DNA of 64,000 nt, taken from contig NZ_PKQP01000001.1 in the NCBI RefSeq assembly GCF_002887735.1, forward strand, positions 918,679-982,678. Reading direction: 5' to 3'. The notes beneath the pieces are model-generated. The model was not told where the DNA came from. It did no database searches and worked only from the letters and a program-made list of their open reading frames with translations. The first letter of the stretch is position 1, and the number at the start of each line of letters is the position of its first letter. The position numbers and the translations under genes are program-made. Below, piece by piece: positions 47,701-55,993 of this stretch. The stretch comes from Stenotrophomonas bentonitica (GTDB taxonomy: Bacteria; Pseudomonadota; Gammaproteobacteria; Xanthomonadales; Xanthomonadaceae).

Positions 47701-48319
47701 TCAGTCGATCAGCAAGCGCTGGAGGCACGCCGGGACCCAGACCGTAGTAGTTGTACCCGGGCTGGTCGCCGCGGGTACTGCCGCAGGCGCCTTCGCCCGC
47801 CACGATGCTCGGGTCGGCGCAGCCGCCGTTGCCGATGGAGATACTGGAGGTGTTGCGTCCGGCGAATTCGTCGTGGGCAAGGGCAGAGCCCGAATCGAAC
47901 ACGCCCAGGCGCACGCCCTGGCCGGTAAGGCCGCGCGCATACGCGTAATCGGCCCCCATCGCGGCCAGACCTCAGTCGGCATTGAACTCATCGCTATGCC
48001 AGCTTTCCACATCACCCGGCTTGCCCAGAATGGGGCCGGCGGCCTCGGCGCTGGTGCGCGGGCTCGTGAAGGAAACGGTCTGGTCGTTGGCGCCGGTCGG
48101 CGCAACAAAGGTCGCCGCCAGCGAAGCGCTGTGCAGGTCACGCGCGAACGCGACGGACTGCTCTGCGCGCTGCTGCTGGTAACGCTGCAGGACATCGGTG
48201 GTGGGGCTGGCCAGCGCCGGAACGGCGATGGCGGCAAGCAGGGTGCCGGTGATGGCCGAGGCCAGCAGGGACGGCGAAGGACGGCGGGACGCCGCGCGGG
48301 ACAGGGAGTGCAGGGTCAT
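44738..48319 (-). pseudogene. Subtilisin-type (S8) serine protease autotransporter, interrupted by an in-frame stop
   Basis: The reading frame starts at MTLHSLSRAASRR with a long signal peptide ending VPALASP, and would encode 1193 residues but for a TGA at codon 116 (47972-47974). The flanking residues, DEFNAD-stop-GLAAMGADYAYARG, indicate a lost Trp (TGG). Beyond the stop the protein is intact: Asp in LGVFDSG, His in YADHGTHVLGTVGA, Ser in GTSMAAPHITGAL, a passenger with repeated short beta segments, then an autotransporter barrel ending in ARWSVQF. Without readthrough the protease half lacks its signal peptide. It is recent decay, readthrough or a sequence error. Confidence 0.85.
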
Positions 48320-48506
48320 GTACTGAGAACTTCCTTGATCTGGTTCGAGTGTCGGAATCTGGAACGGGAGGATCAGCAATGCTTCTGGAGCCGGCATCGA
48401 TCACGCCGATGCCGACCTGAGCGTACCCGAAAAATTCATGGAAAGTTCACAATTGTGTCTCATAACGATGCTAGGTCCCATTTGATAAAAATATGCAAAA
48501 GGTCAC

Positions 48507-48536
48507 TTGGCAAGGCGCCCCGCTCCCGGCTAGCGT
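48507..48536 (+). promoter_or_regulatory. Candidate promoter of the amidohydrolase pair
   Basis: TTGGCA and TAGCGT are 18 bases apart and 36 bases before the start codon. The upstream stretch 48420-48500 is AT-rich, which may act as an UP element or hold the divergent autotransporter promoter. Confidence 0.4.
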
Positions 48537-48571
48537 CGAGCCATTGTGTCCATGCGGCTTCGGGGAGAACC

Positions 48572-49978
48572 ATGCAGAAGTTGTTGAGCGTCGGCGTTGG
48601 CCTGGCGTTGATGTCGATCGTGTCCGCGCCGGCGCCCGCCGCGTCGCGCTTCCTCCAGGATCCCTACCCCAGTACCTATGCGCCGATCGCCTCGGCCCCG
48701 GTGTTGATCAGCAATGCCACCGTGCTCACCGGCACCGGCGTGCGCCTGGACAACGCCGATGTGCTGCTGCGCGACGGCCGCATCGCGGCGGTGGGTACCG
48801 GCCTCACAGCCCCCGCCGATGCGGTGCGTGTCGATGGCCAGGGCAAGTGGGTGACCCCTGGCATCATCGATGTGCACTCGCACCTGGGCGTGTATCCCAG
48901 CCCGGGCGTGAGTGCGCACAGCGACGGCAACGAGATGACCGCACCGGTCACCGCCAATGTCTGGGCCGAGCACTCGGTGTGGCCGCAGGATCCCGGCTTT
49001 GCCGCGGCACTGGCCGGCGGCGTGACCTCGATGCAGGTACTGCCCGGCTCGGCCAACCTGGTCGGCGGCCGCGGGGTGACCCTGAAGAACGTACCCGCGA
49101 CGACCTACCAGTCCATGAAATTCCCCGGTGCGCCGTGGGGCCTGAAGATGGCCTGCGGCGAAAACCCCAAGCGTGTCTACGGTGGCAAGGGCACCGCCCC
49201 GGGCACGCGCATGGGCAATGTCGCCGGTTACCGTGCAGCCTTCATCGATGCCAGCGAGTACATCGCCAAGAACACCCCGAAACAGCCGAAAAAGAAGCGC
49301 TGGTTCAGCGGTGACGACAAGGGCGACAGTGCCGGCGACAGCGGCGGCAAGCGCGACCTCAAGCTGGATACGCTGGCCGGCGCGATCCAGGGCGATATCC
49401 GCGTGCACATCCACTGCTACCGCGCCGATGAGATGGCCACGATGCTGGATCTCTCCAAGGAGTTCGGCTTCAAGATCGCCGCCTTCCATCACGCGGTGGA
49501 GGCCTACAAGCTGGCCGACCGGCTCGCCGAGGAAGGCGTGTGCGGTGCGCTGTGGGCCGACTGGTGGGGCTTCAAGATGGAAGCCTTCGATGGCATCCAG
49601 GAGAACATCGCGCTGGTCGACCGCCCGGCCAACAGCTGCGCGATCGTGCATTCCGATTCGCCCGAGGGCATCCAGCGCTTGAACCAGGAGGCGGCCAAGG
49701 TGATCGCCAACGCACGTCGTGCCGGCATCGAGATCGCCCCGGAGCGGGCCATGATGTGGCTGACCTCCAACGCAGCGCGCTCGCTCGGCGTGGAAACGCA
49801 GACCGGCAGCCTGGAGGCCGGCAAGATGGGCGATGTGGTGGTGTGGAACGGCAGTCCTTTCAGCTCCTATGCGCTGGCCGAGAAAGTCTACGTCGATGGC
49901 CACCAGGTCTATGACCGCCAGGACGTGAGGCGGCAGCCGCTGTCGGACTTCATGCTTGGCCAGGAGGCACGCCCATGA
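48572..49978 (+). CDS. Exported amidohydrolase
   Basis: The 468-residue product has a signal peptide (MQKLLSVGVGLALMSIVSAPAPAA). It also has amidohydrolase-superfamily metal ligands: HxH in GIIDVHSHLGV, His in VHIHCYRADEM, His in AAFHHAVEAY and Asp in IVHSDSPEG. An insertion of about 30 charged residues (KQPKKKRWFSGDDKGD...) interrupts the middle. It is likely a periplasmic hydrolase of amide, lactam or peptide-like bonds; the substrate is unknown. The stop overlaps the start of a related gene (ATGA), and the two are probably partners. GGGGAGAACC precedes the ATG. Confidence 0.85.
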   Translation: MQKLLSVGVGLALMSIVSAPAPAASRFLQDPYPSTYAPIASAPVLISNATVLTGTGVRLDNADVLLRDGRIAAVGTGLTAPADAVRVDGQGKWVTPGIIDVHSHLGVYPSPGVSAHSDGNEMTAPVTANVWAEHSVWPQDPGFAAALAGGVTSMQVLPGSANLVGGRGVTLKNVPATTYQSMKFPGAPWGLKMACGENPKRVYGGKGTAPGTRMGNVAGYRAAFIDASEYIAKNTPKQPKKKRWFSGDDKGDSAGDSGGKRDLKLDTLAGAIQGDIRVHIHCYRADEMATMLDLSKEFGFKIAAFHHAVEAYKLADRLAEEGVCGALWADWWGFKMEAFDGIQENIALVDRPANSCAIVHSDSPEGIQRLNQEAAKVIANARRAGIEIAPERAMMWLTSNAARSLGVETQTGSLEAGKMGDVVVWNGSPFSSYALAEKVYVDGHQVYDRQDVRRQPLSDFMLGQEARP

Positions 49979-51255
49979 GCCGCCGCGTCCCGATGCGCCT
50001 GCTGCCGCGCGCACTGCTGTTGCTTGCGGGTACCTGCGTAGCGACATCCGTGTCCGCGCAGGACCTGCTGATCCGCAACGCCACCGTACATACCGCCGCG
50101 GCGCGCGGCAGCCTGGAGCACAGCGACGTGCTGGTCCAGGGCGGCGTGATCCGCGCCGTCGGTCCGGGCCTGTCGGCGCCGGCCGGCGTGGCCGTGGTCG
50201 AGGCGGCGGGCAAGCCACTGACCCCGGCGCTGTTCGGCGGCATCACCGATATCGGCATCGAAGAAGTCTCCGGGGAGTCAGCCACGGTGGACAGCACGCT
50301 GAAACTGGACGACCAGCCGCTGCGCCCGGAATTCGACGTGACCCTGGCCTTCAATCCGGACTCGGTGCTGATCCCGGTCGCGCGGCTGGACGGCATCGGC
50401 TTCACCCTGCTCGGGGCGAATACCGGCGGCGGCTTCATCGCCGGCCAGGGCGGGGTGGTGCGGCTGGACGGCAGCGCCGATCCGGTCGGCCCGCAGGCGT
50501 TGTTCATTCGTCTCGGCGCGTCCGGTGCGGAGCTGACCGGCACTTCGCGCGCCGCGCAATGGATGCTGCTGGAGCAGATGGTCAGCGAAGCACGGGGCCG
50601 CGTTCCGGCCGATTCGCCGCATGCCCTGCTGACACCGGCCGGGCGCGCCACGCTGGCGCGTTACCTGGCCGGCCAGGGGCGGATCGTGGTGCAGGTCGAC
50701 CGCGCCGCCGACATCCGCCAGCTGCTGCGCTGGGCCGGCCGCGAGAAGGTCAAGATCGCCATCGCCGGCGGGGCCGAGGCGTGGCGCCTGGCTCCGCAGC
50801 TGGCCCAGGCCGGCGTGCCGGTGTTCGTGGATGGGCTGGGCAACCTGCCGACCAGCTTCGATCAACTCGGCGCGACCCTGCAGAACGCCGCACGCCTGCA
50901 GGCGGCCGGCGTGCCGGTCAGCTTCGCCCAGCGCGACGATGCCTCGCACAACGCGCGCAAGATGCGCCAGCTGGCCGGCAATGCGGTCGCCAACGGGCTG
51001 CCCTGGGGGGATGGCCTGGCCGGCCTGACCCGGGTGCCGGCACAGGCGCTGGGCGTCGGCGACCGCCTCGGCACCATCGAGCCCGGCAAGCTGGCCGACC
51101 TGGTGCTGTGGGAGGGCGATCCGCTGGATGTCGGCCACTATGCCGAGCAGGTCTGGCTGGGGGGCCGCGCGATGCCGATGCGTTCACGCCAGACCGAACT
51201 GCGCGACCGCTACCAGGTCCCGGCGTCGAGCGAACCACGCGCATACTCGCGCTGA
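49975..51255 (+). CDS. Exported amidohydrolase-like protein lacking metal ligands
   Basis: The 426-residue product has a signal peptide ending SVSAQD and the amidohydrolase scaffold: the N-terminal beta-sandwich (DLLIRNATVHTAAARG) and the C-terminal IEPGKLADLVLWEGDPLDV. Where the HxH metal site should be it reads LTPALFGGITDIGIEE, and the later His and Asp sites read IAIAGGAEAWRL and SFAQRDDASHN. The metal centre is therefore probably absent. Overlap with the active paralogue suggests a non-catalytic subunit or scaffold. An alternative start MRLLPRALL lies six codons in. Confidence 0.8.
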   Translation: MSRRVPMRLLPRALLLLAGTCVATSVSAQDLLIRNATVHTAAARGSLEHSDVLVQGGVIRAVGPGLSAPAGVAVVEAAGKPLTPALFGGITDIGIEEVSGESATVDSTLKLDDQPLRPEFDVTLAFNPDSVLIPVARLDGIGFTLLGANTGGGFIAGQGGVVRLDGSADPVGPQALFIRLGASGAELTGTSRAAQWMLLEQMVSEARGRVPADSPHALLTPAGRATLARYLAGQGRIVVQVDRAADIRQLLRWAGREKVKIAIAGGAEAWRLAPQLAQAGVPVFVDGLGNLPTSFDQLGATLQNAARLQAAGVPVSFAQRDDASHNARKMRQLAGNAVANGLPWGDGLAGLTRVPAQALGVGDRLGTIEPGKLADLVLWEGDPLDVGHYAEQVWLGGRAMPMRSRQTELRDRYQVPASSEPRAYSR

Positions 51256-51330
51256 GCCCCTGCGCAGGGCCGCTGGCTGCGGCGGCCCTGTTTCCGCGCC
51301 CCTGTCGTCCTGCAACGTGAGCACCCGATC

Positions 51331-51960
51331 ATGACCCTGCGCTGGTACTTCGATTTCGTCTCACCCTTCGCCTATCTGCACTGGCAACAGCTCAAGGCGT
51401 TGCCGCAGTTCAAAAGCATCGCCCCGGTGCCGATCGCCTTGGGCGCGGTACTGCATCACCTGGGCAACCTGGGCCCGGCCGAGATTCCGGCCAAGCGGGT
51501 GTTCACCTACCGGCAGGCGTTGTGGCAGGCGCGCAGCGCCGGGGTGACACTGCGCTTTCCGCCGGGCCATCCGTTCAATCCGCTGGCGGCGCTGCGTCTG
51601 TGCCTGGCCGCTGGTGCCAGCCACGAGACGGTCGAGATCCTGTTCAACTGGATCTGGCGCGATGGCCACGCCGGCGACAGTGCCGCCGCGCTCGCCCTGC
51701 CCGGCGCGATGCTGGACATCGCCGATGTCGCCGCGGCGATTGGCGCACCGTCGGTCAAAGAGGAACTGCGGCGCAACACGGATGCCGCGCTGGCCGCGGG
51801 GGTGTTCGGCGTGCCGACGCTGGCGATCGGCAGCGAACTGTTCTGGGGCAACGACGCCCACCCGCTGATGCAGGCGGTGCTGGCCGACCCGGGCCTGCTT
51901 GAGCAGGGGGAGTGGGCCCGGATCAAGGACCTGCCGGTAGCGGTGGAACGCAGCCGCTGA
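51331..51960 (+). CDS. 2-hydroxychromene-2-carboxylate isomerase-like (DsbA/GST-kappa fold) protein
   Basis: The 209-residue product has the HCCA-isomerase N-terminus WYFDFVSPFAYLHWQQL, with Ser in the place of the DsbA cysteines, a helical insertion, and the cis-Pro region GVFGVPTLAIGSELFWGNDA. In naphthalene catabolism this family interconverts chromene and pyruvate forms using glutathione. No aromatic-ring genes are nearby, so the physiological substrate is open; many members act as general glutathione-dependent isomerases or transferases. Confidence 0.8.
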   Translation: MTLRWYFDFVSPFAYLHWQQLKALPQFKSIAPVPIALGAVLHHLGNLGPAEIPAKRVFTYRQALWQARSAGVTLRFPPGHPFNPLAALRLCLAAGASHETVEILFNWIWRDGHAGDSAAALALPGAMLDIADVAAAIGAPSVKEELRRNTDAALAAGVFGVPTLAIGSELFWGNDAHPLMQAVLADPGLLEQGEWARIKDLPVAVERSR

Positions 51961-52050
51961 CGCCCGGCCCCTCTCCCCGGTCAGGCAAGCCGAGCCGTTT
52001 TGCGATAGCGTTCACGTTTCCGAACCTACAACCTGCCGGAGGGGCACAGG

Positions 52051-52995
52051 ATGCGCATCGGAATCGTGGTCGACTCTGCGTGCGATCTGCCGCAGGATTT
52101 CATTGAACAACACAACATCGTGCTGCTGCCGATCACCGTCCGCATCGGCGAAGCCATGCTGGCCGACCATCGCGACGAACAGGCCACGCTGAGTTTCCTG
52201 CATGCCCACGTGGCCGAGCACGGCGCCGAGGCGGAGACCATTCCGTTCAGCGTCAACCAGATCCGGGACCTGTTCCTGGGCAAGCTGGTGATCGACTACG
52301 ACCATGTCTTCTGCATGACGATCACCAAGACCCGCAGCCCGATCCACGACAACGCGATGCAGGCGAGCTTCGCGATCCTCAACGACTACAAGCCGGTACG
52401 GCAGGCGGCAGGGTTCAACTCACCGTTCGCGCTGCGCGTGCTCGATACCCAGAACCTGTTCGCCGCCCAGGGCGTGACCGCGGTGGAAGCGGTGCGCCTG
52501 CGCGACAGCGGCGCGAGCGTGCAGCAGATCCGCGAACGGCTGGAACTGCTGGCGCACAATGTGCACGGCTACATGATCACCCGCGATCTGTACTACATGC
52601 GCGCCCGCGCACGTCACAAGGGCGATCGCAGCGTAGGGCTGATCAGCGCCGCGCTGGGCAGTGCGCTGGACATCAAGCCGGTGCTGCATGGCTACCGCGG
52701 CGAGACCGGGCCGGTGGCCAAGATCAAGGGCTTCGACAACGCCGTGCAGAAGCTGTTCGATTTCGTCGGGCAACGGGTCAAGGCCGGCCTGATGACGCCC
52801 ACGGTGTGCATCAGCTACGGCGGCGAGCTGGCCGACCTGCGGGCCCTGCCCGGTTATGCCGCGCTGCGTGAGACCTGCCAGGCGCAGGGCGTGGATGTGT
52901 TCGAGGCGGTCATGAGCCTGACCGGGATGGTCAACGTGGGCAAGGGCGCGGTAACGATCGGCTTCGCCGACGGCCCGCATGTTTTCAGCGGCTGA
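52051..52995 (+). CDS. DegV family (fatty-acid-binding) protein
   Basis: The 314-residue product starts MRIGIVVDSACDLPQDFIEQ, the DegV opening, with IVLLPITVRIG and the later GYRGETGPVAKIKGFDNA. DegV/FakB proteins bind a fatty acid between two domains; in Firmicutes FakB presents it to the kinase FakA. No fakA is visible here, and the proteobacterial members are poorly studied. GGAGGGGCACAGG precedes the ATG. Confidence 0.87.
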   Translation: MRIGIVVDSACDLPQDFIEQHNIVLLPITVRIGEAMLADHRDEQATLSFLHAHVAEHGAEAETIPFSVNQIRDLFLGKLVIDYDHVFCMTITKTRSPIHDNAMQASFAILNDYKPVRQAAGFNSPFALRVLDTQNLFAAQGVTAVEAVRLRDSGASVQQIRERLELLAHNVHGYMITRDLYYMRARARHKGDRSVGLISAALGSALDIKPVLHGYRGETGPVAKIKGFDNAVQKLFDFVGQRVKAGLMTPTVCISYGGELADLRALPGYAALRETCQAQGVDVFEAVMSLTGMVNVGKGAVTIGFADGPHVFSG

Positions 52996-53107
52996 GCACA
53001 CTGGCCAGCCCTGCAGCGGCCATGCCACGATCCGGGCACGGCCGCGGGTTCTGCACGCGGATTCCACCGCGTCTCTGCCAGCCTTGCCGCATTCAATGGA
53101 GGTAACC

Positions 53108-53446
53108 ATGCCAGTTAGTTACGACATCAGCCTGCCGGATCCGGCCAAGGCGCGCGGCAACGATCCGGACCTGTCCTTCCGCGCCCAGGGTGCGGCCGGG
53201 CTGGCCGAAGAACTCGAGAACGCCCTGCGCACCCCGGTGCTGTTCGACCGCTGGCGCGCCAAGCAGGACGATCCCGACGCGGTCGACCCGCAGTGGGGCG
53301 CGACCGATCCGGCCGCCACCGTGACCGGCGCGCAGGATGATCTGCGCATCAACCTCTGCGCCACCACCAGCATCGACAGCGACGTGTTCAAGCAGCGCCT
53401 GCGCATGCTGGCCGGCAGTCACTGGGAACTGCGCAACGTGCGTTGA
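53108..53446 (+). CDS. Conserved-looking hypothetical protein
   Basis: The 112-residue product starts MPVSYDISLPDPAKARG after GGAGGTAACC, an excellent ribosome site; it is acidic and has no signal peptide or membrane segment. No domain is recognised. Its 3' end overlaps the convergent NodT-type gene by 28 bases, which supports both stop codons as evolved together. Confidence 0.6.
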   Translation: MPVSYDISLPDPAKARGNDPDLSFRAQGAAGLAEELENALRTPVLFDRWRAKQDDPDAVDPQWGATDPAATVTGAQDDLRINLCATTSIDSDVFKQRLRMLAGSHWELRNVR

Positions 53447-54924
53447 GCCATGTTGCCCGGCCCGCTGGCAGCCGACGCGCTGCCAGCGCGGGTCACGCCT
53501 ACCCCCACATCGCGCCAGCCGCCACCCAGCGCGCGATACAGATCCACCCGTGCGATCGCAGCCGCCGCCTGGCTGTCAGCCAGCGCGGCCTGGTTGTCCA
53601 GCGCGATGCGCTGGGTGGTAAGCACGTCCAGCATGTCCACCACGCCCGCCTGGTATTGGCGCCGCGCCGCGTCCAGTGCGCGTTCGCTCTGGTCCACCGC
53701 AACCTGCAGCGCGGCCCCGCGCTGCTGCTCGGCGGCGTAGCCATCGATCGCATCGTCTACTTCGTGCCAAGCCTGCAGCACGGTGCGCTGGAACTGCAGC
53801 CCCGCCTGTTGTTGCTGCAGCCGGCTCAGCGCGAGGTTGGCCTTGAGCCGGCCGCCCTGGAAGATCGGCAGGCTGATCGACGGCCCGATGCTGAAGCGGT
53901 GCGCGTTCCAGCCATCCAGATCGTCCAGCTGCTGCGCCTGGTAGCCGATGTCGCCGTTGAGGGTGATCCGTGGCAGGAAGCTGGCCTTGGCCACGCCGAT
54001 CGAGGCGGTGGCCGCATGCAGGGCCGCTTCGGCGCGCCGGATGTCCGGGCGGCGCTCGGCCAGTTCGCTGGGCAGTCCGGTGGCCATGGTGGGCAATACC
54101 GGCCAGTCGCGGCGGATGTCGGCCAAGCGCGCATCCAGCGCCTGCGGAGGTTGGGCCAGCAGCATCGCCAAGGCATTGCGTAGCTGCGCATCACGGTGCC
54201 GCAGCGGTGCCAGGCGCGCCTCCAGCGCTGCCACCTGGGCGGCGGCACTGGCCACCTGCAGGGTGCTGGCCACGCCCTGCGTTTGACGGACGCGGGTCAA
54301 TCGCGCGATGTCGCGTGCAATGCGCAGGTTGTCCTCGGTAATGGCCAACAGCTGGCGGGTCGCACGCAGCTGCAGGTAGTCACGTGCAGTTTCGGCCAGC
54401 ACGGCGGTCTGCACCGCATGGGCGTCCTCATCGGCTATCTGGATGCGCGCATCGGCTGCCTCCACCTGGCGCCGCATGCGGCCCCACAGGTCCAGCTCCC
54501 AGCTCATGCCGATACCGGCCTGGAACAGGCCATAATCCTCCCGCCCGCCGTTGCCGGACGGATCGTTGAGGCCCATTTCGCTGTTGCGTGCGCGCACGCC
54601 GCTGGCGCTGGCACTCACCGCGGGCGCGCGGTCGGCGGCGATGACGCCGCGCGCGGCACGGCTCTGCTGCACGCGGTTGGCGGCCAGCTGGATGTCCAGG
54701 TTGGCCTGCAGCGCCTGCGCGGCCAACGCGGCCAGGGTGGGATCCTCGAAGCCGGCCCACCACTGTGCATCGCTGGCCAGGGCGTCCGCGCTGACCGCCG
54801 CGCCCTGCCAGCCGGCGGGTAGCTGCGCGGTCGGGCGCACAAAGTTGGGGCCCAGCGTGCACCCCGTCAACGCCGCACACAGCGCGCCCAGCGAAAGCGC
54901 GCGCCACGCTGCCTTGCCGGTCAT
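53419..54924 (-). CDS. Outer-membrane efflux lipoprotein (NodT/OprM family)
   Basis: The 501-residue product has a lipoprotein signal with the lipobox LTGC (Cys 22) followed by TLGPNFVRPTAQLP, the usual opening of NodT-type factors. Two repeated outer-membrane-efflux domains follow, with LARDYLQLRATRQLLAI and RPDIRRAEAALHAATASIGV. It forms the outer-membrane duct of a tripartite pump. Its ATG overlaps the stop of the membrane-fusion gene, so emrA-like, emrB-like and this gene form one operon. Confidence 0.9.
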   Translation of the reverse strand: MTGKAAWRALSLGALCAALTGCTLGPNFVRPTAQLPAGWQGAAVSADALASDAQWWAGFEDPTLAALAAQALQANLDIQLAANRVQQSRAARGVIAADRAPAVSASASGVRARNSEMGLNDPSGNGGREDYGLFQAGIGMSWELDLWGRMRRQVEAADARIQIADEDAHAVQTAVLAETARDYLQLRATRQLLAITEDNLRIARDIARLTRVRQTQGVASTLQVASAAAQVAALEARLAPLRHRDAQLRNALAMLLAQPPQALDARLADIRRDWPVLPTMATGLPSELAERRPDIRRAEAALHAATASIGVAKASFLPRITLNGDIGYQAQQLDDLDGWNAHRFSIGPSISLPIFQGGRLKANLALSRLQQQQAGLQFQRTVLQAWHEVDDAIDGYAAEQQRGAALQVAVDQSERALDAARRQYQAGVVDMLDVLTTQRIALDNQAALADSQAAAAIARVDLYRALGGGWRDVGVGVTRAGSASAASGPGNMAQRTLRSSQ

Positions 54925-55976
54925 GCGCCCTCTCCTTCCAGGCCGCGATGGCCGCTGTCCAGGTCGACGCTGGCCTCCACCGACATGCCCGCGCGCAGCT
55001 GGCCGAGCAACGGCTGGTCCTTGTCGAGCACGATCTTCACCGGCACCCGCTGCACCACCTTGGTGAAGTTGCCGGTGGCGTTTTCCGGGGCCACCGCCGC
55101 GAAGGTCACGCCCGTGGCCGGGGCGATGCTGTCGATGTGGCCGCGCAATGGCTGGCCGGGAAACATGTCCACCTGCAGGTCCACCACCTGCCCGGCGTGC
55201 ATGCGGGTGAGCTGGGTTTCCTGGAAGTTGGCCACCACGAACGCCTGTTGCAGCGGCACCACCGCCAGCACCGCCGTGCCCGGCGTGAGGTAGGCGCCCA
55301 CGCGGATCGCGCGACGGCCGACCATGCCATCGATCGGCGCGCGCAGTTCGGTGTGCGACAGGTCCAGTTCGGCCCGCGCCTGCGCCGCTTCGGCGCGTTG
55401 CACCGCCGCCTGCGCGGCCTGCACGCCAGCAGTGAGAATGCCGGTGCGCTGGCGTGCGGTCAGCAGCGCCGCCCGGCCCTGGTGCAGGTGCGCACTGGCC
55501 ACGGCCTGGCGTGACTGTGCCTGCTGCGCGTTCTGCACGGTGCCCGCACCGTCGCGGGCCAGCGCGCCGTACCGATGCTGGTCGGCCTGGGCCATAGTCA
55601 GTTCGGACTGGCTCACATCCAGCGTGGCGCGTGCTTGGTCGATCAATGAATCCTGCTGGGCCAGCGCGGCCTGCGCATTGGCCAGCTGCGCGCGCGCATT
55701 GGCCAGGTCGGCACGCGCGGCGGTCAGGGCCACCTGGTAGTCGCGGTCATCGATGCGGGCCAGCACGTCGCCGGCCTTGACCGACTGGTTGTCGGCCACG
55801 CGCACCTCGCTGACGAAGCCAGCGATCTTCGGCGCGACCACGGTGAAGTCCGCGGTGACATAGGCATTGTTGGTGGTTTGATGGCGGCCGTCGCGCAGCA
55901 GCCACCAGGCACCGCCAGCGAACAGCAGCAGGCCGGCGGCGATGACGAAGGGAACGGAGTTGCGATGCAGGGACAC
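54921..55976 (-). CDS. emrA: EmrA-like membrane fusion protein (HlyD family)
   Basis: The product is 351 residues from a GTG start with AAGGAACTCCCCC before it. It has a single membrane helix (VPFVIAAGLLLFAGGAWWLL), the lipoyl-type motif NNAYVTADFTVVAPKIAGFV, a long alpha-helical hairpin (about 95-200) and the beta-barrel motif LRAPIDGMVGRRAIRVGAYL. It links the inner-membrane pump to the outer-membrane lipoprotein. It lies 17 bases after the pump gene. Symbols follow the E. coli EmrAB system by resemblance, not proven substrate. Confidence 0.86.
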   Translation of the reverse strand: MSLHRNSVPFVIAAGLLLFAGGAWWLLRDGRHQTTNNAYVTADFTVVAPKIAGFVSEVRVADNQSVKAGDVLARIDDRDYQVALTAARADLANARAQLANAQAALAQQDSLIDQARATLDVSQSELTMAQADQHRYGALARDGAGTVQNAQQAQSRQAVASAHLHQGRAALLTARQRTGILTAGVQAAQAAVQRAEAAQARAELDLSHTELRAPIDGMVGRRAIRVGAYLTPGTAVLAVVPLQQAFVVANFQETQLTRMHAGQVVDLQVDMFPGQPLRGHIDSIAPATGVTFAAVAPENATGNFTKVVQRVPVKIVLDKDQPLLGQLRAGMSVEASVDLDSGHRGLEGEGA

Positions 55977-55993
55977 GGGGGAGTTCCTTGGAT

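Noticed and set aside
44639..48571. Open frame of about 1300 codons preceding the first amidohydrolase in the same frame
   Set aside because: It runs antisense through the autotransporter; the signal peptide and ribosome site at 48572 mark the true start.
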